From Thermoproteota archaeon (GTDB lineage: Archaea > Thermoproteota > Methanomethylicia > Methanomethylicales > B66-G16): a DNA stretch of 6,076 bases. Where the stretch lies: positions 1 through 6,076 of the forward strand of contig QMQV01000088.1 of assembly GCA_003649085.1 (NCBI GenBank), given 5' to 3'. Made by a program: the position numbers and the translations under genes. Shown piece after piece: positions 1-5,189 of the stretch. The notes under the pieces were generated by a model. That model worked only from the letters and a program-made list of their open reading frames with translations, did no database searches and was not told the DNA's origin. Every line of letters begins with the position of its first letter. Position 1 is the first letter of the stretch.

Positions 1-8
1 TGAGATTC
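1..8 (-). CRISPR. First 8 nt of a CRISPR repeat, array continues to the left of the window
   Basis: On the minus strand the window ends with GAATCTCA, which is exactly the first 8 nt of the 24-nt repeat of the internal array at 333-487. It directly follows a leader-like sequence. The same arrangement occurs in mirror image at the right end. The rest of the array lies outside the window, so its existence is inferred from the leader context and this 8-nt match. Confidence 0.72.
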
Positions 9-123
9 TAGGCTGATTTGTTTTCAATTATTTTATTTTAGATTGTGGTTTTTATGGTTTTTCTTAGCTTATCAAGCGCAGACAATTTGGATAAGTTAGC
101 CGAGCACATTGGAGCTGCGCTTG
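1..123. repeat. Left copy of a perfect 123-bp inverted repeat (with 5954-6076)
   Basis: Bases 1-123 are the exact reverse complement of 5954-6076, with no mismatch seen. The identity stops abruptly inside at ATGGGATGG on the left versus GTAAACCATT (reverse complement of the right side). I interpret the repeat as 115 bp of array-proximal CRISPR leader plus 8 bp of the first repeat, present in two divergent copies. A transposon or linear-replicon terminus would look similar, but the match of the last 8 bp to the CRISPR repeat argues for leaders. The innermost edge coincides with the motif CAAGCGCAG, which forms a 9-bp inverted repeat (CTGCGCTTG at 115-123, CAAGCGCAG at 73-81). Confidence 0.95.
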
Positions 124-238
124 ATGGGATGGTGAGCTGTTTACTGTTTGTTTTTAAGCTTTTTCTTGTATGATGGGGGGTTGTCTTGGAGAGCTGCGCA
201 TGTACCTGATGGCTTGTAGTGTACGTTTTTGTGCATTG
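9..238 (-). promoter_or_regulatory. CRISPR leader of the left-hand array, reading leftward
   Basis: This AT-rich noncoding region reads leftward into the repeat start at 1-8. Its proximal 115 bp are identical to the right leader. The distal part, about 124-238, is clearly related to about 5838-5953 but diverged. Shared distal elements on the minus strand are a TATA-like TTAAAAA at 151-157 preceded by GAAAAAGC, a downstream CAGTAAAC, the box AGGTACATGCGCAGCTC at 191-207, and a TGTAC-N15-GTAC dyad at 201-224. Leaders in this group hold the array promoter and the site where Cas1-Cas2 integrate new spacers. The distal boundary near 238 is set only by where similarity to the other leader fades. 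Confidence 0.75.
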
Positions 239-332
239 GAGGGTTGTGGTATTAGGGGCTTTTCTTTAGAGGTTGTTTTGTTGTTTGAGCTGGTTTAAGC
301 TCCTGAGCCTTAGTCATGTTGACGCCAGCGTT
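239..332. other. Intergenic stretch between left leader and internal array
   Basis: I see no gene here. The sequence is G+T-rich on the plus strand. A weak TATA-like TTTAAG at 294-299 lies about 35-40 nt before the first repeat of the internal array and could drive it, but the match is poor. Nothing immediately before position 333 resembles the leader sequence that precedes the repeats at the window ends. Confidence 0.4.
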
Positions 333-487
333 GAATCTCATAAAGAGAATTGAAAGAACGTATGGGGCTTCCTAATAATACGAGAAAAAGAGCGCGAGAA
401 TCTCATAAAGAGAATTGAAAGTTTCGCCGTACCTCCTCTTCATGTATGTTCGGACTCTCCCAGGAATCTCATAAAGAGAATTGAAAG
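333..487 (+). CRISPR. Three-repeat, two-spacer CRISPR mini-array without a recognisable leader
   Basis: Three identical 24-nt repeats lie at 333-356, 398-421 and 464-487. Each starts GAATCTCATAAA and ends GAGAATTGAAAG. Spacers are 41 nt (357-397) and 42 nt (422-463), unrelated to each other and with no convincing match in this window. The ATTGAAAG end gives the 8-nt crRNA 5' handle, so the functional orientation is plus. The last repeat ends 5 nt before the cas6 stop codon, and cas6 is convergent, so read-through would give RNA antisense to cas6 mRNA. The sequence before repeat 1 does not match the leaders at the window ends, so this array is either a relic of a larger one or a non-acquiring array with fixed spacers. 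The last repeat is not degenerate. Confidence 0.97.
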
Positions 488-492
488 CCTTT

Positions 493-1335
493 TTAGGCTC
501 CTTGGGGTGTTTTGACTGTTATCCAGCCGTATCCTGCTGTTCGGTTGCCTCCTACGTTGCTGTATTCCGCTAGTTTTAGTAGCTGATGTGTGATGCATGC
601 CATGTCTTCTTGGTAGGTGTCTTGTGCTAGTGTGTAGTAGGTTTTGCCTGTGAAGCCTATTGTGAATACTCCTTTTTCTGGGTGTTCGTAGTGGCGGTGT
701 GTGTTGATGTTTTGTGCTCTTGCTATTAATATTGGCTGCTGTTGTAGCCACGTGAGGTATTCTTCGTCTATTTGCTCGTCCATGTAGGTGTTCCATATTC
801 TGTATAGGTTTGATAGCATGTGGTTTGGCTCTGGCAGTGGCAGTATTCTTGTTGTTTGCCAAGTGTAGTGTGGGCTGCTTATCCTGAAGTATGTTGGTGT
901 GTGGAAGTGTATGTTGAACTTGTCTATTGGCTTTGTCTTTAACAGCTCATCTTCTTCTACTTGCCTCACGTCGACTGACGTGATTAGGGCTTTGCCGTCT
1001 TTACCTAGCTGTACTTCGTTGCCTATGTTTAGCATTGCCTGTGCTAGAGCATCTGATAGCGCTGTGTCTAGAGAGGTTATTTCTATTGAGAAAAGCGCTC
1101 CTTGGGGTATCTTATATGGGAGTATTTTTAGCTTGCCTTCTCGTATTGTATGTGGAGGCTTTATTGAAAATGGCGCTGGCGCTGTTTTCTTGGCGTGCGT
1201 CTCTTCTGCTAGCTTTGGGTTTATTTGGCGTAATATCGTGTAGAATAATCCTCTTGCTAGAAAGCCTGTAAAGCTTTTTTCTTGAGCCTTTACCTCGTTG
1301 ATAGCCACTAGGTTTAGCCTAAAGACTGTTATCAA
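493..1335 (-). CDS. cas6: Cas6 CRISPR repeat endoribonuclease
   Basis: Cas6 cuts the precursor CRISPR transcript within each repeat, leaving the 8-nt ATTGAAAG handle on mature crRNAs. The 280-residue protein has the usual length and two-RAMP layout. The N-terminal half contains Tyr32, His47 and Lys50 in the positions of the Tyr-His-Lys catalytic set of the Pyrococcus enzyme, and the glycine-rich loop NVGGNRTAGYGW lies at about 260-271 near the C-terminus. The start is TTG at 1335, with AGAGGT (1344-1349) 8 nt upstream and an in-frame stop just beyond, so no longer form is possible. It is transcribed apart from the csa1 operon, after a 152-nt gap. Its codons are noticeably A+C-rich compared with cas1 or csa1, hinting at a separate history. 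Its 3' end abuts the convergent mini-array. Confidence 0.93.
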   Translation of the reverse strand: MITVFRLNLVAINEVKAQEKSFTGFLARGLFYTILRQINPKLAEETHAKKTAPAPFSIKPPHTIREGKLKILPYKIPQGALFSIEITSLDTALSDALAQAMLNIGNEVQLGKDGKALITSVDVRQVEEDELLKTKPIDKFNIHFHTPTYFRISSPHYTWQTTRILPLPEPNHMLSNLYRIWNTYMDEQIDEEYLTWLQQQPILIARAQNINTHRHYEHPEKGVFTIGFTGKTYYTLAQDTYQEDMACITHQLLKLAEYSNVGGNRTAGYGWITVKTPQGA

Positions 1336-1487
1336 CTTAGCATACCTCTAGAGTCGCTGGGCCACCTATTCTATGGTTAGGTAGCTTGTAAAAGTAGTGG
1401 CTTAAGCTTTATCAATTGAGTGCAGTTTTTGGCTGTGGGCTGCATAAGCTGTTGTACCTTTGGAGAGCTGGAAGTTGAGTAGCTTTG
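1336..1487 (-). promoter_or_regulatory. Intergenic region upstream of cas6 with an AGGTACA box
   Basis: This 152-nt gap has no gene. On the minus strand, the box AGGTACAACAGCTTATGCAG occupies 1440-1459, about 105-125 nt upstream of the cas6 start. It resembles AGGTACAAAAGCAG in the csa1/csa3 region (5069-5082) and AGGTACATGCGCAG in the leaders. A weak TATA-like CTTTTACA near 1390-1397 would place transcription initiation about 30 nt before the TTG. No clear T-rich terminator is visible after the PIN gene stop at 1488, so read-through from the cas operon into cas6 is possible. Confidence 0.4.
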
Positions 1488-1950
1488 TTAGAGTATTTCA
1501 GCTAATGTTAAGATTTTGAATTTTGGGTTCATGGTTTTGAGAAGCTCTTGAAATTCTCTTCTTTCTTCTAGGCTTTGGATGTCTCTATCTTCGGTTACTA
1601 TGGCGTCGCTTTGGTTGATCGCTGAGGAGAGTATTAGACAGTTTATGAAGTCGTTCAGTAGATTTCTTAGCTTTAAGGCGGTTAATAAGACGGAGCTATC
1701 GTGTAGCGGTATTTTTGCTATCCTATCGTCATATACTATAGCCTTTACACCTTTCAATACCCTTTCAGCTGCAAGCTTACCTGTTTATAACGTGTTTAGC
1801 GCCTTTGGCAGCTAACTCGAAGATTGTGACCTCGTTTATGTAAATTTCATGTCCTTTTTCCAATAGCTTAATCACCGCGTTTTCTGGAAGTTCTTTAACA
1901 AGTATTCCTATAGCTGGGAGAAGGTATGTGGTATCTAGGAGCAGCTTCAA
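1488..1950 (-). pseudogene. PIN-domain VapC-like toxin, broken by a frameshift
   Basis: PIN proteins of the VapC type are metal-dependent ribonucleases paired with an antitoxin. Reading begins at TTG 1950, whose bases overlap the antitoxin stop (TTGA). The first part gives a typical N-terminus with Asp6 (LLLDTTYLLP) and a conserved acidic Glu45 (NEVTIFEL), then hits a stop at 1777-1779 after 57 codons. The rest continues in another frame, open from 1784 to 1488, with KLAAERVLKG followed by the C-terminal half containing VTEDRD. Dropping one base between about 1777 and 1786 restores a roughly 153-residue protein. In the C-terminal half the usual PIN Asp (DCLI-type motif) is Asn (FINCLI). Two lesions suggest a dead toxin, although a single sequencing error could explain the frameshift alone. 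Confidence 0.8.
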
Positions 1951-2252
1951 GACTCTACCTTCCTAGACAACTCCTTTCTAAACTCATGGAAGTCCTCTAA
2001 GGAGATTTCAACAGGCTTAGGTTCTTTTAAAACGTCTTCGAGCTTTAAGACAGGCTCGATCAGCAGTCTTCCGTCTTCGACTTTGTAGATGATCTTCGTA
2101 TGAGGTTTAAGCCCGAGTCTCTCTCTAATCTCCTTTGGGAGGAAGATTTCCCCTTTCGAGCCAACTCGACCTTCAATCATTTGTTCGAGTTCACCGAGTG
2201 AGTAAGAGCTTTTTCGAATAATATAAGGGTTGTTGCGGGGTTTCTTAAACAT
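1947..2252 (-). CDS. AbrB/SpoVT-type antitoxin (VapB-like)
   Basis: The protein is a small DNA-binding swapped-hairpin AbrB protein that would neutralise the adjacent PIN toxin and repress their shared transcription. The AbrB core is plain: VGSKGEIFLPKEIRERLGL followed by KIIYKVEDGRLLIEP. The acidic and basic tail (EISLEDFHEFRKELSRK) fits the toxin-binding segment. Start choice is uncertain: ATG 2252 is used here. TTG 2294 would overlap cas4, and ATG 2180, which gives 77 residues, has GGTGA about 9 nt upstream. It follows cas4 by 23 nt and its stop overlaps the PIN start, so it is co-transcribed with the adaptation genes. Its reading frame is intact although its partner is broken. Confidence 0.85.
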   Translation of the reverse strand: MFKKPRNNPYIIRKSSYSLGELEQMIEGRVGSKGEIFLPKEIRERLGLKPHTKIIYKVEDGRLLIEPVLKLEDVLKEPKPVEISLEDFHEFRKELSRKVES

Positions 2253-2275
2253 GTAGCTGTGCTCAGCTTTCCGTT

Positions 2276-2836
2276 TTAGATTGTTTCCGAGCAAAGCTTT
2301 CTATACCAACATGTCCTGCACTTCCTTGACGGCTGTGTTGGTGGGGGTTCCTCGTTTTCTATCATTTTCCTCACCTTCATTAAGATGTCTTTGACTCTCT
2401 TACGCTTGTCTTCAGTTATCTTTACCTTGAAGTACCTGTTCTTGTAAACTAAATACGATTCTTCAGCTACTCCATACTGCTCTTCCGCCATCATGGTGTA
2501 GGCTACGAGCTGGTATTCGTGGTGTTTTTGAAGCCTCTTGGACTTGATGGCTTTAAACTCGACTACCGACGGCCCCCTCGGCGACATTATTATGGCATCT
2601 GCCACACCCCTCATCTTATATTTCTCCGATTTTAATGGGACGTTGTATAGGACTTTGGAGTTCTTTGGCTGTATCTTGTTTATCATCTCCTTCTTCTCCT
2701 CTTCTGCTAGCGCCTTGCCTATGGACATGCTGTCGGTAACTGGCTCAACTTTTCCTAGCACTAGCATCATGTACGGTATTTGAGGGCAGAAAGCGTATTG
2801 CCTGACTATGTGCGGTGAAAGCCAAGTCTCAGACAA
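2276..2836 (-). CDS. cas4: Cas4 RecB-family iron-sulfur nuclease
   Basis: Cas4 trims and selects PAM-bearing prespacers before Cas1-Cas2 integration. The 186-residue protein has the family length. Four cysteines for an Fe-S cluster are present, Cys17 near the N-terminus and Cys173, Cys176 and Cys182 at the C-terminus. Nuclease motifs visible are Asp80, Glu93-Phe-Lys95 and Gln109-x3-Tyr113. The early motif, where RecB-type nucleases usually have Gly-x3-His, reads GKALA, so the metal-binding His is Ala44. Csa1 of this locus keeps the His. The start is TTG 2836, overlapping the cas2 stop by 8 nt, with no strong ribosome binding site, which suggests translational coupling. Confidence 0.94.
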   Translation of the reverse strand: MSETWLSPHIVRQYAFCPQIPYMMLVLGKVEPVTDSMSIGKALAEEEKKEMINKIQPKNSKVLYNVPLKSEKYKMRGVADAIIMSPRGPSVVEFKAIKSKRLQKHHEYQLVAYTMMAEEQYGVAEESYLVYKNRYFKVKITEDKRKRVKDILMKVRKMIENEEPPPTQPSRKCRTCWYRKLCSETI

Positions 2837-3116
2837 CTACGATCTCGCTCCTCAACAAGCTTTCCTCAACCGTCGGCACACCTACTTCTTCTCTCTGTGA
2901 GTAGCAGTAGCGGCATAGCGGGTAGAATTGGACGTTTGCCTTATGTCCCTGTATTTGCCTTTGAATCCACCTTTTGAGGTCTTTGCGCGCTGAGCTGTCG
3001 AGGTAGCCTATGAAAGCGCTTTTCTGTATTCTCGTTAACCCCATTGACTTCAGCTTCTTGGCTACGTGCTCCCTGAGGTCGTTTTCAGTTATATCGTAGA
3101 TGACTAAAACCTTCAA
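2829..3116 (-). CDS. cas2: Cas2 adaptation protein
   Basis: Cas2 is the ferredoxin-fold dimer that bridges Cas1 dimers and sets spacer length in the integrase complex. The 95-residue protein starts MKVLVIYDI, with the conserved Asp8 at the end of the first strand, and has SAFIGYLD as the second-strand motif. The C-terminal stretch RSEIVVV is typical of the strand added in the dimer. The start is TTG 3116, 3 nt after the cas1 stop, with a strong GAGGTGG ribosome binding site inside the end of cas1. Order and spacing (csa1-cas1-cas2-cas4) match the archaeal adaptation operon. Confidence 0.95.
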   Translation of the reverse strand: MKVLVIYDITENDLREHVAKKLKSMGLTRIQKSAFIGYLDSSARKDLKRWIQRQIQGHKANVQFYPLCRYCYSQREEVGVPTVEESLLRSEIVVV

Positions 3117-3119
3117 AAG

Positions 3120-4109
3120 CTACCACCTCTCAACGTACCCTGAGCATTCGCGTTCAAAGCCTCTAAGCAAGCGCGCTATGCTCCTAATCCTCCTCTTAAT
3201 CGCTACTTCAAGCTCAACTCTATGCTCGCCTACTCTCACCTTGTCCTTTAATCTACTTAGCACAGCTTTAGCGACTTCGTTTCTCGCATCTACCGTGAGC
3301 TTACCTTCGTCAACTACGTGTTCAGGGTTTAGCTTAGATGTTAACGCGATGAGGGGTTTATCCACAACAGTAGGCCTGAACTCCTCCATTAGGTCCAAAA
3401 CGAGGGATGGCCTGCCGCTCTTATCTACGTGTAGGTAGCCTGCATGTGGGTCAAGCCCCGCTAAAATAACCAATCTCCATATAGTTGCCCTCAATATCCC
3501 GTAGCCGTAGTTCAACATTAAGTTAAATTGGTCGCAGGAATCTTGATCTCTACCCACGAAGTTGTAGGTAGGGGGTATTAGCTGAACTACGTGGCTCCAA
3601 TATATCTTAGCTGCTTGCGCCTCATACTTGATTAGGTCTTCCCGTATCAAGTCTACAGCTGTGGCGTTTACTTGTTTCACCTGCTCAGCTATATCTACCA
3701 TAGCGTCAGCTGCTTTTCTAAGCTCCCATATTCCACGGCTCTTAGCATAGTATTTCAACAGGTTAGCCTGGTTAGTTATCTTGGCATACGCAACCGACTT
3801 TGCTATCTGAGCCCCGCGCCAATCTCTGTAAGCTTCATATTGTCCTCTCCTCGTCAAAGTCGTGGCGCTCAAGCATGGAGAATCTACCCTAGCGATGACA
3901 TCCCCTTTGCCGTCTAAAACTATGATGTCTACGCCGCGCTTAACAGCTTCCCTTATTAACCTTGATGAGATTGAAATGCCGCTCGTCGTTAAGATTATTT
4001 GATCAAAGTTGCTGATCGGGAGCTCCCTATTGGCAGGGCCTCTTATGGTTACCATGCCCTTGCTATAGCCTAGCTTTACCCCGTAGCCTCCAACCACTAA
4101 AACTTTCAA
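3120..4109 (-). CDS. cas1: Cas1 CRISPR integrase
   Basis: Cas1 catalyses insertion of prespacers at the leader-repeat junction. The 329-residue protein has the N-terminal beta domain (about 1-80) and the alpha-helical catalytic domain (about 90-325). Metal ligands are recognisable: Glu163 in YEAQAAKIYW, His227 in GYLHVDKSG, and Asp239 in LDLMEEFRP, with Glu242 and Glu243 beside it. Conserved FNLMLNYGYG (about 195-204) is also present. The start is TTG 4109, inside the TTGA shared with the csa1 stop, preceded by a good GAGGTGAGG ribosome binding site. I see no polymerase gene nearby, so this is not a casposon Cas1. All catalytic residues are present and it should be active. Confidence 0.97.
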   Translation of the reverse strand: MKVLVVGGYGVKLGYSKGMVTIRGPANRELPISNFDQIILTTSGISISSRLIREAVKRGVDIIVLDGKGDVIARVDSPCLSATTLTRRGQYEAYRDWRGAQIAKSVAYAKITNQANLLKYYAKSRGIWELRKAADAMVDIAEQVKQVNATAVDLIREDLIKYEAQAAKIYWSHVVQLIPPTYNFVGRDQDSCDQFNLMLNYGYGILRATIWRLVILAGLDPHAGYLHVDKSGRPSLVLDLMEEFRPTVVDKPLIALTSKLNPEHVVDEGKLTVDARNEVAKAVLSRLKDKVRVGEHRVELEVAIKRRIRSIARLLRGFERECSGYVERW

Positions 4110-4969
4110 GCTACCTCACCTCGGCAGAACCTGTAGAATGGGCAGGTGCTTGGGCAGCTGTTTGCAAGCCCTGGGTCTCTTTCAGAATGTATCATATCCA
4201 CTACCTCATCTCTAAGCTCTAAGAAGTCTTGCCTAAGCTCATTTGATATGTAAACGGGAACTATGGATAAGCGCGGCGTCTTCGGTGCTGGGTCTACATA
4301 AACTAGGAGAGCGTAGTCGACAGGTATTTCCCTATCACATTCCATGGCGAGAGCGTAGCCAGCTAAGGCGAGTCTATGCTTCTCATTTTTAGCTCCTGTC
4401 TTAACTTCAAAGAGCACGTTACCTGAAAGCGCGTCAACTCTTAAATGCGAGCTTAAGCCTATTGGAGACCCATCAACCTCTACTTCAACTAGCTGCGGCA
4501 GCATGCTTAACGCTGCGTCTACGCCCTGTATGTTGGCTTTTGAAAGCCCCCTATCAACTTCAGCTGCAAGCTGTAGGACAGCAAACCTATACAACTTAGC
4601 TGCGTTTTCGACGTTGAAGTTAAGCTTCTTCCTTAAAAGCACGTCAATTATCCTACTTCCATCAACCCCCTTAATCACGAGAGAGCGTACATCTCTTATT
4701 GCCGACATTAAGGCTTCGTGATAAGCCTTGCCATTAACCATGAGCTGGTTAGGCTCTGCCCTGACCTTCTCGACATACTTTAAGTATAAATCCCTGTTAG
4801 ATGGACAAAACCTGTTAGCTAAGTCGCTTACCGCCAAACCGAGATAAGCCTTAGGCTTAACAGGCGGACTTCCATAATTCCATCCTCTAAACTCATCTTC
4901 AATAGGGTCATTTAACGACCTAATCCTAAGCCTCCTTAAAGCTTTCAGCAAGTCAAGTCCATTTAACAT
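4106..4969 (-). CDS. csa1: Csa1, Cas4-like iron-sulfur nuclease of the archaeal adaptation operon
   Basis: Csa1 is a divergent Cas4-family protein found in type I-A adaptation operons with cas1, cas2 and cas4. The 287-residue form starts MLNGLDLLKALRRL. Conserved blocks include FRGWNY (about 27-32) and KPKAYLGL. Motifs of a complete RecB-type nuclease are present: Gly80-x3-His84, Asp179, Glu188-Val-Lys190 and Tyr205. Cys55, Cys272, Cys276 and Cys282 can hold an Fe-S cluster. I chose ATG 4969 because AGAGGTG lies 8 nt upstream and the TATA box at 5008-5014 places the transcript start near 4985. The ATGs at 4996, 5023 and 5032 would then lie upstream of the transcript. It is the first gene of the operon, and its stop overlaps the cas1 start. 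Confidence 0.93.
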   Translation of the reverse strand: MLNGLDLLKALRRLRIRSLNDPIEDEFRGWNYGSPPVKPKAYLGLAVSDLANRFCPSNRDLYLKYVEKVRAEPNQLMVNGKAYHEALMSAIRDVRSLVIKGVDGSRIIDVLLRKKLNFNVENAAKLYRFAVLQLAAEVDRGLSKANIQGVDAALSMLPQLVEVEVDGSPIGLSSHLRVDALSGNVLFEVKTGAKNEKHRLALAGYALAMECDREIPVDYALLVYVDPAPKTPRLSIVPVYISNELRQDFLELRDEVVDMIHSERDPGLANSCPSTCPFYRFCRGEVA

Positions 4970-4974
4970 ATCCT

Positions 4975-5020
4975 TACACCTCTGTGTATTATACATGCAA
5001 AAATGCGATATAAACTTCAC
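4975..5020 (-). promoter_or_regulatory. Promoter of the csa1-cas1-cas2-cas4 operon
   Basis: On the minus strand GTGAAG (BRE-like) precedes a TATA box TTTATAT at 5008-5014. An archaeal start about 25 nt downstream falls near 4985, leaving a leader of about 15 nt that carries the ribosome binding site AGAGGTG before ATG 4969. The minor sequence ATGCAAAAATGCG lies between TATA and start and resembles the TGCA boxes further upstream. Confidence 0.7.
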
Positions 5021-5021
5021 C

Positions 5022-5143
5022 ATAATGCACATTAAATACAGTTAATGCACGTACAATACATTTTAATGAGGTACAAAAGCAGTTAAGGCATCTTTACCGC
5101 ACGTTGTATTTACAGTGCATAAAAAGCATTGATCATGCATTAA
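5022..5143. repeat. Phased operator-like boxes between csa1 and csa3
   Basis: On the plus strand, imperfect copies of TAATGCAC-N3-AATACA recur with their TAA cores at 5023, 5043, 5064 and 5084, a spacing of 20-21 bp, or about two helical turns. The first two are clearest, sharing TAATGCAC and AATACA; the last two are degenerate (TAATGAGG and TAAGGCAT). Two copies in the opposite orientation lie closer to csa3, TATGCACTGTAAATACA (reading down from 5121) and TTAATGCATGATC (from 5143), again about 21 bp apart. An AGGTACAAAAGCAG box lies at 5069-5082. Regular phasing on one DNA face suggests cooperative binding of a dimeric regulator, plausibly Csa3, upstream of both promoters. Confidence 0.7.
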
Positions 5144-5189
5144 GAGAAGGTTTAAATACATTTACTGCAAGGTTTATTTCGGTGAGTGT
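5144..5189 (+). promoter_or_regulatory. csa3 promoter
   Basis: A purine-rich BRE (GAGAAGG, 5144-5150) precedes the TATA box TTTAAATA at 5151-5158. Transcription should start near 5180, giving a leader of about 10 nt containing GGTGAG (5181-5186) just before ATG 5190. The inverted TGCATTAA box at 5136-5143 directly abuts the BRE, so a protein bound there could block or recruit TFB. Confidence 0.75.

Noticed and set aside
357..463. Self-targeting by the two spacers of the mini-array
   Set aside because: Only short chance similarities within the window were seen, such as GGGGCTT near 255; nothing approached a protospacer-length match.
440..862. A 140-codon open frame on the minus strand crossing the 3' end of cas6 and a CRISPR repeat
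   Set aside because: It overlaps cas6 in another frame, runs through a repeat and spacer, and encodes a low-complexity His/Arg/Asn/Thr-rich sequence caused by the skewed composition of cas6.
2253..2294. TTG 2294 as start of the AbrB gene
   Set aside because: It would overlap cas4, it adds 14 residues not needed by the AbrB fold, and ATG 2252 follows cas4 cleanly. The choice between 2252 and 2180 remains open.
3100..3438. Plus-strand open frames opposite cas1, cas2, cas4 and csa1
   Set aside because: They are antisense shadows of conserved genes, with hydrophobic or Ser/Leu-rich sequences and no promoter or ribosome binding site.
4970..5032. Longer csa1 starting at ATG 5032, 5023 or 4996
   Set aside because: These codons lie upstream of the predicted transcript start near 4985 and over the TATA box, while ATG 4969 has a strong ribosome binding site and begins a family-like N-terminus.
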